DNA of 64,000 nt from Deltaproteobacteria bacterium (GTDB taxonomy: Bacteria; Desulfobacterota; Syntrophobacteria; BM002), in contig JAFDGZ010000003.1 of assembly GCA_019309045.1 (NCBI GenBank), forward strand, positions 1-64,000, given 5' to 3'. Within the stretch, counting starts at the first letter, position 1, and each line of letters opens with the position of its first letter. Below the pieces are notes generated by a model. That model was not told where the DNA came from. It worked only from the letters and a program-made list of their open reading frames with translations, and made no database searches. The position numbers and the translations under genes are program-made. Shown here in pieces: positions 18,636 through 28,588 of the stretch.

Positions 18636-19555
18636 TAAGTTTCCTTTTTCTTGCCGAGTATACCTCTTGGTTTGACGAGCAACACCACAATCAGTATGAC
18701 GAAGCTAATTGCTGGTTTGTACCCCGTCGGGATGAAGAGATCTTGGTGAAAGCCCAATATGCCCCCCAGACTCAATATTTTGCCAAAATTAATATAGAGG
18801 CCTATATTTTCTGCGAAACCGAGCACCAGGGCACCCAGTATGGCCCCATAAGGGTTCCCTATTCCACCCAATATGGTGGCACAAAACACAGGAATGATGA
18901 TAGCAAACCCCATATATGGCAAAATATAAGTCTCCATGCCGATGAGGATGCCTCCAAGTGAAGCAAAAGAAATCGCAATGAACCACACATAGGTGATGAT
19001 TTTTTCAATGTCGATCCCGCTTGCCTGGGACAACTCTGCATTATCTGAAGTGGCACGCATGGCTTTTCCGAGAGTTGTACGATGCAGCAAGAGGTGGAAA
19101 AGAAGCATACCGAACAGCCCCACGAAAATTATCCAGATCTGCAAAGGGGTAATACGAAAGTACTCTGTGACAATAGGACGCTGCAGAGGTACGGAGTAAT
19201 TTCTTGCTGTTGCGCCCCAGATGGCTCTCACACTGTTTCTAAAAGCGATGGCTAGACCGAGGGAGGCCACCATGACGATTATGCCGCTGTAGCCCCTCAG
19301 TTTCTTGAAAACTGTCCTGTCAATCACCACCGAAAAGAGACCTGTAGCAACCGAGGCAATCAATGCTGCCGGCAGGATAGGCAGGCCCACATTGACATTG
19401 AGGAAGAGAGCCAGGTATACCCCAATTACTGCATACTCGGTGTGGGCGAAGTTGGCAAAACCCAAGATGTCATATACCAGGGTGAGCCCCAAGCTGAGAA
19501 GAGAAAGTTCGGATGCCCTAACAATACTGTTGATGAAGACTTGCGTAATGCCCAT
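18635..19555 (-). CDS. livH: Liv-type ABC transporter permease LivH
   Basis: A 306-residue permease with the LivH signature YDILGFANFAHTEYAVIGVY and the coupling loop TLGKAMRATSDNAELSQASGID. It is the first gene of the five-gene minus-strand operon. Its upstream leader (19556-19957) must hold the operon promoter. No strong ribosome binding site is visible before the ATG at 19555. Confidence 0.94.
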   Translation of the reverse strand: MGITQVFINSIVRASELSLLSLGLTLVYDILGFANFAHTEYAVIGVYLALFLNVNVGLPILPAALIASVATGLFSVVIDRTVFKKLRGYSGIIVMVASLGLAIAFRNSVRAIWGATARNYSVPLQRPIVTEYFRITPLQIWIIFVGLFGMLLFHLLLHRTTLGKAMRATSDNAELSQASGIDIEKIITYVWFIAISFASLGGILIGMETYILPYMGFAIIIPVFCATILGGIGNPYGAILGALVLGFAENIGLYINFGKILSLGGILGFHQDLFIPTGYKPAISFVILIVVLLVKPRGILGKKKET

Positions 19556-19957
19556 GGATTGAGTAATTTGCTCTCAGGTGAAATTGCTGAACAGCCTAGC
19601 ATAGCTTGCCAACTACAGCATAGGCAGCAAACGCCGCCTCGGGCTCATGTCTGACCGACAGAGTGCTAAGGCTAGCAATAATAATTTTTCATGGATCAAT
19701 ACCTTTCATGAGCCTGTAAAAATCCTCATGGTACTGGTCAACAACGAGTTTCTGTGGATTAGTTACGACTAAAAGAATAAGAATTACAATGTGACAAGTT
19801 GCCTGCAGTGAACAAAAGTTCTGATGATTGGGCAGTCAAATCTGAAAATATCATCAAATACTTACCGCTTTCAGTCTCTTTGTCAAGCAAAACTTCCACG
19901 GTAGTTCGCGGCCGGGACGGTGACCGGCCATATGTATTGTTTAGGAGCTGCCTACTG
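19556..19957. other. Leader region upstream of livH; no gene supported
   Basis: About 400 bases between livH and the kinase-like gene's 3' end. On the minus strand a possible -35 TTGACC lies near 19737, but the -10 is poor. A stem AGGCGGC/GCTGCCT (about 19622-19639) has no T-run. A minus-strand mini-frame MKNYYC and a frame MSPRRRLLPML occur, but I find no terminator that would make them an attenuator. The function of this leader is unresolved. Confidence 0.35.
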
Positions 19958-21124
19958 TCAAAGGAGATTCGCCAGTACATCCCTCAACATATTCAAATGG
20001 GAGTCTTTTTCTTCAGCAAATACAGAAAATTCTTCGGCAGAAAGACCGTAGGTGTCAAAAAATTCAGTCATTAAACCATGCCATTCGTTCTGGGAAAAGG
20101 AGCGCAGCAGTTCTGACATTTCTTTTCTGCTGGGAATGTCCGGCCCACGTTTGCTATTCTCGGTTGCAAGCCCCTCGAGGAAGCCCTGCACCACAGGAGC
20201 CAACATAGCGCCATTGGCACAGGCAACCTCTCCGACACCGTCCAGGCGGTCGAGGCGCAGCTGTATTGTCAGGTGTAGGAAGAAAAGGATGAGGGCAAGC
20301 AGTTTTCCTCCTCTTTCTTTGGTGCGAAACGATACCACAGGGGTGTAGTCCCGAACAGTGACCAGACGGAGATCTATTCTGTTGCCTTTCTTCTTGAGGA
20401 CGAAATCACCGGCCGCCAGGTGCCATGGATAGATCTGTTTGAAATGGTTCCAGTCGTAGTAAAGGGTAAGTATCCGAGCAGCCTGGCGATACACTTCCCT
20501 TTCTTGAGCAGAGGAAAGATAATGGAAGCCCCTGTCCGTATCCCAGAGCAGCAGTCGATACTCTTGGGAGCCGCGGCTTTGATGCAGGTGAAATTCATGA
20601 AAGCCTGTGAGCCATTCAGTGATAAACAGGGAAATTGCTGGCATCCCCTCGCCATCGCCTGCGAGGTGTTCTGTTTCATTGAAAAACAACCTTGGCAGGA
20701 ACGGCTGGTCATATTGGCCGGCAAGTTCTTGCAGCAGCTCCACTTCACGCTGCAAGCCCTTCCTCGCTTCCGGTGTGGCAGCCACATTGACGGCGTATGA
20801 AATTGTTTCTCCACCAGCACGTATGTCCAGGCGGGCCACATGGTAGCATGCGCCATGCTTCTCTGAAATGAGCCGTACCTGTTGAATTTCTCTGATCTGC
20901 ACAGGGTAGCCCAATCGCTTCCGCAAGACAGTCTGTAAACCTTGTCCCGAGTTGCCGCACAGGACTCTTGCTATGGATTTCAGGAAAATTCCGTAGGAGA
21001 GCGGCTCCCCCTTTGCCGCGGAATCTGGTCCTCGAGGAAGCGGTAATGTCTCAGTATCTATTTTTAATAGATGTAGACCATTGTCCCGACGTATGTAAAA
21101 CTCGAAAGGTATATCTGCTTTCAA
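19958..21124 (-). CDS. Uncharacterised protein, possibly kinase-like fold
   Basis: A 388-residue soluble protein that I do not recognise with certainty. It has LDIRAGGETISYAVNVAAT, then LQREVELLQELAGQY and ISLFITEWLTGFHEFHLHQ, an arrangement that resembles the N-lobe strand, helix and hinge of protein-kinase/aminoglycoside-phosphotransferase folds. The usual catalytic HxD and DxD residues are not evident, since the expected region reads PWHLAAGDFVLKK then LRLVTVRDY. It is divergent from the ATP-grasp gene 110 bases away. Function is unknown; a lipopolysaccharide or heptose-kinase-like role is only a guess. Confidence 0.55.
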   Translation of the reverse strand: MKADIPFEFYIRRDNGLHLLKIDTETLPLPRGPDSAAKGEPLSYGIFLKSIARVLCGNSGQGLQTVLRKRLGYPVQIREIQQVRLISEKHGACYHVARLDIRAGGETISYAVNVAATPEARKGLQREVELLQELAGQYDQPFLPRLFFNETEHLAGDGEGMPAISLFITEWLTGFHEFHLHQSRGSQEYRLLLWDTDRGFHYLSSAQEREVYRQAARILTLYYDWNHFKQIYPWHLAAGDFVLKKKGNRIDLRLVTVRDYTPVVSFRTKERGGKLLALILFFLHLTIQLRLDRLDGVGEVACANGAMLAPVVQGFLEGLATENSKRGPDIPSRKEMSELLRSFSQNEWHGLMTEFFDTYGLSAEEFSVFAEEKDSHLNMLRDVLANLL

Positions 21125-21234
21125 AATGATCCTTTCACTTCTGTCATGTTAGTCCGGACTGGCATGCACAGAGCAAGTTGTCGTATACTTGTGTAGCAAA
21201 ATTATCGCATCTTTACCAATGGGAATGAAGAACC

Positions 21235-22098
21235 TTGATTCTCTCCTTCCATCCAATCATCAAAGCTGACATCAATGTCATTGTAGCAGGCAGACCTCCC
21301 AACAAGCAGGAGAAACAGCTCATCCAAAAGGCCGAGGCCATCCTGCTGCCCCAGGGTGTAAGAGCAGATCTATATCAGTTGTGTACAGCTCACTGTCGAA
21401 GGGTGTTTCCCAATTATGACTTCCGCTTCACGCATCCTGGCAAGATCGGAGATATTTCTCTTTTCAACAAATATGACATGCCGCATCCAAAAACCTTTGT
21501 TTTCCCCTGCGTGAGAAACTATCTGAAGCGCTATCCACCAGACAAAAACCGTTTTCCTTTCTCTTTTCCTTTTATTGTCAAAGCAAATCTCAGCGGCGAA
21601 GGCAGGCTGGTATTCAAGGTAAGGCACGGCCGCGACCTCGAAAAGATCCTCGGGGATTTCGAAAAAATGGAAAGATATGACAGGGCCGGCTTCATTGCTC
21701 AGGAATGGGTGCCGCATGGGGGTCGAGATCTGCGGGTGGTTGTTCTCCATGATGAGTTCGTGAGCTACTGGCGGGTCCAGCAAAAGCAAGACGAGTTTCG
21801 CACCAATCTGGCTGCAGGTGCCATTATCGACAGGAGTTCAGATCCTCATCTTCAGCAGCGTGCTGTGGCAGTAGTGCGGTCTTTCTGTCGACAAAGTAGA
21901 ATTAATCTCGCGGGCATTGATCTTATGTACAACAGCCAGGAGCAAGAGGCGCAGCCTTTGTTTACAGAAATCAATTACTGGTTTGGCCGCCGTGTTTTTG
22001 GATCTTCTCATGCTTATTATCAGAGGCTCAAGACTGCTGTGCAGCGGTGGCTTGCTGCCTTTGAACCGCAGTGGGCAGACAGGATCCGCCTGGACTAG
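21235..22098 (+). CDS. ATP-grasp (RimK-like) ligase-family protein
   Basis: A 287-residue ATP-grasp protein. Visible elements are the lysine strand PFIVKANLSGEGRLVFKV, the hinge FIAQEWVPHGGRDLRVVVL and the metal-binding end NLAGIDLMY...PLFTEINYWFGRR, where E and N ligate Mg2+. RimK-like enzymes form amide or peptide bonds using ATP. Only a TTG at 21235 can start the frame, because an in-frame TGA lies at 21226-21228; GGGAATGAAG lies just upstream. The substrate is unknown. It is divergent from the 388-residue gene, and the two may act together. Confidence 0.78.
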   Translation: MILSFHPIIKADINVIVAGRPPNKQEKQLIQKAEAILLPQGVRADLYQLCTAHCRRVFPNYDFRFTHPGKIGDISLFNKYDMPHPKTFVFPCVRNYLKRYPPDKNRFPFSFPFIVKANLSGEGRLVFKVRHGRDLEKILGDFEKMERYDRAGFIAQEWVPHGGRDLRVVVLHDEFVSYWRVQQKQDEFRTNLAAGAIIDRSSDPHLQQRAVAVVRSFCRQSRINLAGIDLMYNSQEQEAQPLFTEINYWFGRRVFGSSHAYYQRLKTAVQRWLAAFEPQWADRIRLD

Positions 22099-22359
22099 AG
22101 ACTGCTGCAGCTAAACAATAATGCTACTTGCTCTCAAAAGCCCATTCTGCGAAAATATAAGAGCAGCCTGCGTTAGTCTTGCTCCTTAAATATCACCGCT
22201 CATTATCCTGGAGGGTCAAATGAAGAGGTGATGGAGTCACAAGTGTAAAGAGTTGCTAGTGGCATTTTTCAGAACCGCTGATCTGGCCACCTGATTTGTT
22301 CAATTCACATTTTCGCAAACAAAGGTCTCTGGAAATATCCTGATGAGAGAGGGAGCGTC

Positions 22360-22968
22360 ATGATTATTGCAATCAACCCGCAAAATCCTCAAAAGCGTCT
22401 AATTCGCCGGGCAGCAGAAGTTCTGCGCAATGGAGGAGTGATCGCCTATCCTACTGATACCTTTTATGGCATCGGCTGCGACATCTACAACAAGAACGCT
22501 ATTGCCAAAATTTATCAACTCAAGAGAAGACCGAAACACAAACCTTTCAGCTTTATCTGCTCTGATCTCAAAAACATCAGCAAGTACGCCCAGGTAACCA
22601 ATTATGCCTACAAGACTATGAGACGTTTATTGCCCGGCCCCTATACTTTTATACTGGAGGGATCGCGTCTGGTGCCAAAAATAATGCTCACCAAGAGAAA
22701 GACCGTGGGTATACGGGTTCCTGACCATCAGATTTGTCTGGCCATAGTACATGAACTCGGCAATCCTGTGGTGAGCACCAGTGCTACTGGAATCAACGGC
22801 ACCATTCTGGAATCTCCTGTGGAAATCGAAGAACAATTGGGCCACGCTCTGGATCTGGTCATAGACGGCGGTCCCATAGTTTCCAGACCCTCCAGTGTTG
22901 TCTCCTTGATAGATGATGTACCGGAGGTAATCAGAGAAGGTCAAGGTGACGTGAGCAACTTTCTCTAG
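22360..22968 (+). CDS. tsaC: L-threonylcarbamoyladenylate synthase (YrdC/Sua5 family)
   Basis: A 202-residue YrdC-domain enzyme that makes threonylcarbamoyl-AMP from Thr, bicarbonate and ATP for the t6A37 modification of tRNAs. Key blocks are GGVIAYPTDTFYGIGCDI (substrate-binding), KRRPKHKPFSFIC, LPGPYTFIL, TVGIRVPDH, NPVVSTSATGING and the end PSSVVSLID. The length suits the YrdC/TsaC short form without the Sua5 extension. The ATG at 22360 has GAGGGAG upstream. It stands alone as a transcription unit. Confidence 0.95.
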   Translation: MIIAINPQNPQKRLIRRAAEVLRNGGVIAYPTDTFYGIGCDIYNKNAIAKIYQLKRRPKHKPFSFICSDLKNISKYAQVTNYAYKTMRRLLPGPYTFILEGSRLVPKIMLTKRKTVGIRVPDHQICLAIVHELGNPVVSTSATGINGTILESPVEIEEQLGHALDLVIDGGPIVSRPSSVVSLIDDVPEVIREGQGDVSNFL

Positions 22969-23199
22969 TGCCACCACCTTGAGATACCGTTATGATTGGC
23001 GGTTGGTCTGGAGTTGCGCTGGCCAGACAGTCCCGGGGTCGATTTTGCCAAAAGTGCTCATCATATCTCCAGGCTGATTTGCTCATTTGAACAACTACTG
23101 CAGTGCTTACAGGGAGCATTTGCCATAAGTCGCGGCTTCAAAAGTAGCTGCTGTTGACAAGTCGACAGGTTGACGGGCGGTTCTGTAGAAGAGCCAATT

Positions 23200-24105
23200 C
23201 TAATTGGCTAACAGGGAAGGAGTATAGGACAAGGGATAAACAAGCAGCACTCCCAGGTACTGCCTCAGTCTTTCCGACAAGGGCGTCGAGGTCTTATTGA
23301 ACAAGCGGCTCAGGAGAGACAGCCGTTTTTTCTCGGGATATACCACTTTTGGCTCGCCACGAATGCCGGCCATAGCAGCAGCTGCATCGATTGCATCACG
23401 CAGGCTGCCCAGCTCGTCAACAAGGCCCAGCTCTCTAGCCTGTTCTCCAGTGAAGATGCGGCCATCAGCAAGCACACTTACCTTTTCTTCAGGCAGGTGT
23501 CTTCCCTGAGCAACATCCCGAACGAATTGCTGCTGGACGTTGTCAATTACTTTCTGGAGGTAAGCTCTCTCCCTGGGAGTCATCTTACGGGCAGGATTAC
23601 CCACATCTTTGTAGGCGCCGCTCTTTACCACCTCGAGTTGAAAGCCGATTTTTTTGAAAAGTTCCTCAAAGTTGGCAAACTGCATGATGACGCCGATACT
23701 TCCAGTAATGCTGCCAGGATTGGCAAATACTTTTTGCGCTGCCGCAGAAATATAATAGCCGCCGGAGGCGGCAACCGACCCCATAGAGGCCACTACCGGC
23801 TTATCCTTGCCAATGCGGCGAATCTCCTGGTAGAGTTCTTGAGATGGGCTCACACCGCCACCAGGAGACTCCACCCGCAGTACAATAGCCTTGACAGAAG
23901 GATCCTTGGCGAATTTAACCAGATCATCGATGGTAGGCTGGGCGTCGGTGATTATTCCTTTAACCACCACCACGCCCACTTTTTCTCGGAAGAAGACGCT
24001 AGTCTTGTGGCCGTGCTTCTGAGAAAACCAGGCAATGCTTCCCAGAAGCACTGCAAACAACAGGAAAAGCCCAACTCCTGTCACCAGCAGGTAACGTCTG
24101 CGCAC
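23200..24105 (-). CDS. sppA: Signal peptide peptidase SppA
   Basis: A 301-residue membrane-anchored serine peptidase that degrades cleaved signal peptides. The N-terminal anchor is RRRYLLVTGVGLFLLFAVLL. The nucleophile Ser sits in ASMGSVAASGGYYISA and the general-base Lys in VVKSGAYKDVGNPARKMT. It is the short (single-repeat) form, S49 family. It is the last gene of the hisC-cmk-rpsA-sppA run, 26 bases after rpsA. Confidence 0.94.
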   Translation of the reverse strand: MRRRYLLVTGVGLFLLFAVLLGSIAWFSQKHGHKTSVFFREKVGVVVVKGIITDAQPTIDDLVKFAKDPSVKAIVLRVESPGGGVSPSQELYQEIRRIGKDKPVVASMGSVAASGGYYISAAAQKVFANPGSITGSIGVIMQFANFEELFKKIGFQLEVVKSGAYKDVGNPARKMTPRERAYLQKVIDNVQQQFVRDVAQGRHLPEEKVSVLADGRIFTGEQARELGLVDELGSLRDAIDAAAAMAGIRGEPKVVYPEKKRLSLLSRLFNKTSTPLSERLRQYLGVLLVYPLSYTPSLLAN

Positions 24106-24131
24106 TCTTGGGACTCCCTGTCAGTGTAAGG

Positions 24132-26069
24132 CTATTCTTGGTCTTCTCCCCCGCTCAACTGACTTGCCCGACCTTCAAGCTCTTCTTTCAACAGTTGACC
24201 AAGATTTGAGGTTGCCGCCTTGGGGCTGTTCACATACTCGTAGTAACTGGTCTTCTCGTCCTGTTCTTCGAGCCGTTTGATGGAGAGACCAATCTTTCTC
24301 TCACTCTGGCCTATATTGACCACCTTGGCCGTGACTTCGTCTCCCTCTTTGTAGGTTCCTACAGGTGTCTTGATTTTTTCTCTGCTGATTTCCGATACGT
24401 GCACCAAACCTTCGATACCTTCTTCAATTTCAACGAACAGACCAAAATCAGTCACATTTGTCACGGTGCCCACAACAGTACTGCCAACGGGGTAGCGCTG
24501 CGGTATTTCTTCCCAGGGATCAGGCTCGAGCTGTTTCACCCCGAGGGAGAAACGTTCGTGGTCCTTGTCGATGTTCAACACAACAGCCTGGATCTCCTGA
24601 CCTTTCTTATACAACTCCGAAGGGTGTTTGACCCTTTTGGTCCAGGAAAGATCTGAAATATGGACAAGGCCGTCGATCCCTTCGTCGATGCCAATAAAGA
24701 GACCAAAATCCGTGATGTTCTTGATCTTTCCCTGGATAGTGGTGCCTACAGGGTATTTTTCTCCGATAATATCCCAGGGGTTGGGCTCCACTTGTTTCAT
24801 TCCCAGACTTATCCTGCGATTTTCTTTGCTCAAATTTAGCACCACTGCTTCAACCACATCTCCTACTGAGACAACTTTGGAAGGATGACGTATCTTGGCG
24901 GTCCAGGACATTTCCGAGACATGAATGAGACCCTCGATCCCTGGCTCTAGTTCAACAAAGGCGCCGTAGTCGGTAAGGCTCACAACCTTGCCGGTAATTC
25001 TCGACCCCACGGGATAGCGTTCATCAACAGTGTTCCATGGATCTTCGTGCAGCTGCTTCAAGCCGAGTGAAACACGCTCCCTTTCAGGATCAAAACTGAG
25101 CACCATCACTTTTATGCGATCGCCAAAGGAGCACAATTCTGACGGGTGTCCCACTCTACCCCAACTCATGTCTGTGATATGTAGCAAGCCGTCAATGCCG
25201 CCCAGGTCAACGAACACTCCATACTCGGTAATATTTTTCACCGTACCTTCGAGTATCTTTCCTTCCTCGAGATTCTTGAGAGTTTCTGCCTTGAGTATTT
25301 CTCGTTCCTTTTCGAGCAGCACCCGCCTCGACAGAACCACATTCCTTCGCTTGCGGTTGTATTTCAATATCTTGAAGCTGTAGGTTTGCCCAATCAGACT
25401 GTCGAGATTGCGCACCGGCCGCAAATCAACCTGAGAACCAGGCAGAAAGGCCTGGATGCCGATATCCACCGAAAGCCCACCCTTGACCTTAGACGAGATG
25501 GTACCCTCTATTACGCCGTCTTCATTATAAATGCGGCTTATCTCGTCCCACACCTTGATCTTGGCGGCTTTTTCCTTCGACAGAACAATGGTTCCCTCGT
25601 CATCCTCCCGGCGCTCCAGGAGCACGTCCACAGAGTCGCCAACCTTGGCTGCGAGGTTGCCTTTTTCATCCAGGAATTCGGAAACAGGGATCTGCCCCTC
25701 AGACTTGTAACCTATGTCAACCATTACATAGTCATCAGTCACTTGGATGATAGTGCCGCGGACGACCTCTCCTTCTTTGATGCTTTTCAGGCTCTCTTCA
25801 TACATTTCCTGAAAAGTAGTTCTTTCAGAATCGAGTTCCTGAGCTTCATCCTCGTCTTCTACGTCGCTCATCTCAGATTCCGTTTCAGTTTCGGCCACCT
25901 CTTCGGCTGCTGTTTCTTCTTTTCCTTGTTCAGTGGCAGCGGCAGGCTGAGCAGCTTCCTCCTCTATTGCCGAGGTTTCCGTGGCTTGCTCTTCACGGTC
26001 CTCACTCACCACTTCCGAGTCTGTCTTTTTTTCCTGGAGTTGTTGTTCTTTGTGTTCTGTCTGTTCCAT
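24132..26069 (-). CDS. rpsA: 30S ribosomal protein S1
   Basis: A 645-residue protein with six S1 RNA-binding repeats (for example VRGTIIQVTDDYVMVDIGYKSEG and IQGKIKNITDFGLFIGI), needed for recruiting structured mRNAs to the ribosome. An unusual feature is a highly acidic, Ala/Glu-rich N-terminal extension of about 90 residues before the first S1 domain. The ATG at 26069 has GGGGG about 16 bases upstream. The position between cmk and sppA is a conserved arrangement in proteobacteria. Confidence 0.97.
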   Translation of the reverse strand: MEQTEHKEQQLQEKKTDSEVVSEDREEQATETSAIEEEAAQPAAATEQGKEETAAEEVAETETESEMSDVEDEDEAQELDSERTTFQEMYEESLKSIKEGEVVRGTIIQVTDDYVMVDIGYKSEGQIPVSEFLDEKGNLAAKVGDSVDVLLERREDDEGTIVLSKEKAAKIKVWDEISRIYNEDGVIEGTISSKVKGGLSVDIGIQAFLPGSQVDLRPVRNLDSLIGQTYSFKILKYNRKRRNVVLSRRVLLEKEREILKAETLKNLEEGKILEGTVKNITEYGVFVDLGGIDGLLHITDMSWGRVGHPSELCSFGDRIKVMVLSFDPERERVSLGLKQLHEDPWNTVDERYPVGSRITGKVVSLTDYGAFVELEPGIEGLIHVSEMSWTAKIRHPSKVVSVGDVVEAVVLNLSKENRRISLGMKQVEPNPWDIIGEKYPVGTTIQGKIKNITDFGLFIGIDEGIDGLVHISDLSWTKRVKHPSELYKKGQEIQAVVLNIDKDHERFSLGVKQLEPDPWEEIPQRYPVGSTVVGTVTNVTDFGLFVEIEEGIEGLVHVSEISREKIKTPVGTYKEGDEVTAKVVNIGQSERKIGLSIKRLEEQDEKTSYYEYVNSPKAATSNLGQLLKEELEGRASQLSGGEDQE

Positions 26070-26340
26070 TAACCAATTACCCCCATTGTTTTAGTTTACT
26101 TTCTCCCCTTTCAACACCCCATATTTTACAGCTGCAAAGTTTATACTGCACATCAGCAGCTAAATATTGTAATCTGTATAACAGAAATCTGTGGTGAATA
26201 CAAATAATTTCCCCTTGAATCCAATCTATTTCCATCTCCAGAGAAATGATAAAATGACTGGATAAGATTCGGCCTTCTCACAGTGCCGTAGATGATTTTC
26301 TGAATAATTCAACGCAGCTTTCTCCATCTTGACACAGTAA

Positions 26341-27030
26341 TCAATCATGATGATGTGAAAGAGTGCGAATGCGATCCAGCATGAAGTCCACCACCTCGTC
26401 TACCTGTAGATTTGTGGAGTCCACCAATATTGCATCAGCGGCAGGTTTCAGAGGGGCTAGTTCCCGGGCAATATCATTCCTGTCCCGTTCAACGAGTTGA
26501 TCGTACACTTGTTGTCTGGATACTTTCTTGCCCTTCCGGGTGAGTTCGAGATAGCGTCTGAGCGCCCTTACATCCGAACTTGCATCCAGAAAAAACTTGA
26601 TGTCAGCGTCGGGAAAAACCACTGTGCCCATGTCTCTGCCCTCGAGGACCACACCACCATGTTGTCCCAGGGTTCTCTGGATCTCCGAGAGCCGTTTGCG
26701 CACCACAGCTTTTCTGGAGACTGCTGACGCCAGCTCACTGATGTGAGGCTCGCGGATTTCCTCGGTGAGATCCTCTCCATTGGCAATAACCCTTACCTGG
26801 CCGTTCTCTGAGGAGAGATGCAGTTCAAGTCTGCGGCATATCTGCTCGAGCATCTCTTCGTCAAAGTCATCTGACTTGCCGGCCCTCTGTACGAGGACTG
26901 CCACGGCGCGGTACATGGCACCCGTATCCACGTATACATATCCCAGCCTTTCTGCCAATGCCCTGCTCACAGTGCTCTTGCCTGCCCCGGCAGGCCCATC
27001 TACTGTTATGACGAGTCTTCTACCTTTCAC
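26341..27030 (-). CDS. cmk: (d)CMP kinase
   Basis: A 229-residue nucleoside monophosphate kinase that phosphorylates CMP and dCMP. The P-loop is GPAGAGKSTVSRALAERLGYVYVDTGAMYRAVA; the CMP-binding part includes EGRDMGTVVFPDADIKFFLDA and ARELAPLKPAADAILVDSTNL. It starts one base after the end of hisC and is followed at 271 bases by rpsA. Confidence 0.96.
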   Translation of the reverse strand: MKGRRLVITVDGPAGAGKSTVSRALAERLGYVYVDTGAMYRAVAVLVQRAGKSDDFDEEMLEQICRRLELHLSSENGQVRVIANGEDLTEEIREPHISELASAVSRKAVVRKRLSEIQRTLGQHGGVVLEGRDMGTVVFPDADIKFFLDASSDVRALRRYLELTRKGKKVSRQQVYDQLVERDRNDIARELAPLKPAADAILVDSTNLQVDEVVDFMLDRIRTLSHHHD

Positions 27031-27031
27031 T

Positions 27032-28135
27032 TTAACCCTTCCGCAAACTATTCATAACTTCTTCGATGGCTGCCACAAAACGGAGATTTTCCTCGTGCCG
27101 GCCTGGAGAGATTCGAATAAAGTTTGCCAACCCATAACTATTCATTGCTCGGACGATTACGCCTTTTTTCAACAGAGCCTGGTAGACTTCTCTGGCATCA
27201 CAGTCCACCTGAATGAGAAAAAAATTGGTTTCTGTCGGAAAAGTTGGCAGCTGTAATCGCGCCATCTCTTGGTAGAGATAGCGCAACTCTTCCCGGACGA
27301 CTTCTCTGGTGCGCTGTAGAAAATCCTCATCATCCAGCGCGGCCAGGGCAGCCACCTGAGCCAGGGTATTTACATTGAATGGCTGTCGAACCCTGTTGAG
27401 ATAGTCGGCAATTTCCTCTATCATCACCCCATAGCCAATTCTAAGACCAGCTAGGCCGTAAGCCTTTGAAAAAGTTCGCAGAACAATTACCGGTGGTGTT
27501 GAGTCCAGATATTCCAGTCCCGAAAAAGTCTTTTCCGGGTTAGCGAACTCAAAATATGCCTCATCCACCACGATTGGCACATCCTGAGGCACCCTGTCGA
27601 GAAATTCGTCCATATCCTGCCGACTCAAGACCGTACCCGTGGGATTGTTGGGGTTGTTCAAGAATATCAACCTGGTGCGAGAAGTGATGGCCTCAGTCAT
27701 GGCCTGCAGATCATGGGTAAACCCCTTGAGGGGGACCTCCACCGGTTTGCCGCCGGCAACTCGCACCATCAGGTGATAGACCAGAAAGGTGGGTGCGGCC
27801 ATGAGCACCTCATCTCCTTGACGAACGAAGGTGCGGATCAGCAGGTCAATGATCTCATTAGAACCATTTCCGAGGACGATTGCAGACTCGGGGACCTGCA
27901 AATGCGTACTCAGCCGTTTGCGCAGGTAGAAACCACTGCCGTCGGGGTAGCGGTGCAGATTCTGCAGATGACTTTGAATGGCTGCAATTGCCAGGGGGGA
28001 AGGCCCCAGTGGATTTTCATTGGAAGCGAGTTTGATGGAGCCTGATATGCCATATTCACGCTCGAGTTCTTCAATGGGTTTTCCAGGAGGATATGGTTTC
28101 AGTTGAGCGATGTTTTCAGGTACATGAAGTCCCAT
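27032..28135 (-). CDS. hisC: Histidinol-phosphate aminotransferase
   Basis: A 367-residue PLP-dependent aminotransferase (class II) converting imidazole-acetol phosphate to histidinol phosphate. The PLP lysine lies in VLRTFSKAYGLAGLRIGYG; other marks are LASNENPLGPS, LGNGSNEIIDLL and FLNNPNNPTGT. In some bacteria HisC also transaminates aromatic amino acids. No other his genes are near. It heads the hisC-cmk run. Confidence 0.94.
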   Translation of the reverse strand: MGLHVPENIAQLKPYPPGKPIEELEREYGISGSIKLASNENPLGPSPLAIAAIQSHLQNLHRYPDGSGFYLRKRLSTHLQVPESAIVLGNGSNEIIDLLIRTFVRQGDEVLMAAPTFLVYHLMVRVAGGKPVEVPLKGFTHDLQAMTEAITSRTRLIFLNNPNNPTGTVLSRQDMDEFLDRVPQDVPIVVDEAYFEFANPEKTFSGLEYLDSTPPVIVLRTFSKAYGLAGLRIGYGVMIEEIADYLNRVRQPFNVNTLAQVAALAALDDEDFLQRTREVVREELRYLYQEMARLQLPTFPTETNFFLIQVDCDAREVYQALLKKGVIVRAMNSYGLANFIRISPGRHEENLRFVAAIEEVMNSLRKG

Positions 28136-28588
28136 AACATTCTTTTGCCAACCAGAGATTGCAGGCAGCCCACAAATGGGCTTCTGACAGCAAGACTAGG
28201 ATGCGGATTAGTAGTCAGGCGAGCAAAGGGAGGAATGAAATAGATCATACAATCGACAAGGTTTTTGCCCGTCAGCACGCTGGGTCGACTCGTTCCATGC
28301 TGCCTTTTGATTCTGTCAATGTCGCTCGCAGATGCTAGTCTCTGGGGTGTCTGCCAATCATTCGCACTTTGACTGCTGCTGGTTGGTGTAGCCACTCTCC
28401 TTCCATTTTCCTGATATTGCAGACTTTGCAACGCCTGCAGCCACGCGCTATATATCGCACTTTTTCTGCAAAGGCAACTGTTAAGTAAAGGTGCACGCTA
28501 AGAGGCTGCAAGGTGGAGGTCCCTGGTCGAGTGGGCTGAACGGGCGGTCAAGGATGAGCGGCACGCCACGGGTTTCCGGCTGTGCTCG
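28136..28588. other. Gene-free region upstream of hisC
   Basis: It should carry the promoter for hisC-cmk-rpsA-sppA. The only clear structure is a hairpin AGCCCA-caaa-TGGGCT at 28167-28182, 31 bases upstream of the hisC start, without a T-run. I looked for a His-rich leader peptide and found none. No gene is supported. Confidence 0.4.

Noticed and set aside
19622-19700. Possible attenuator of the first liv operon (mini-frame MKNYYC and a 7-bp stem)
   Set aside because: Leader too short, no T-run after the stem, and no alternative pairing found.
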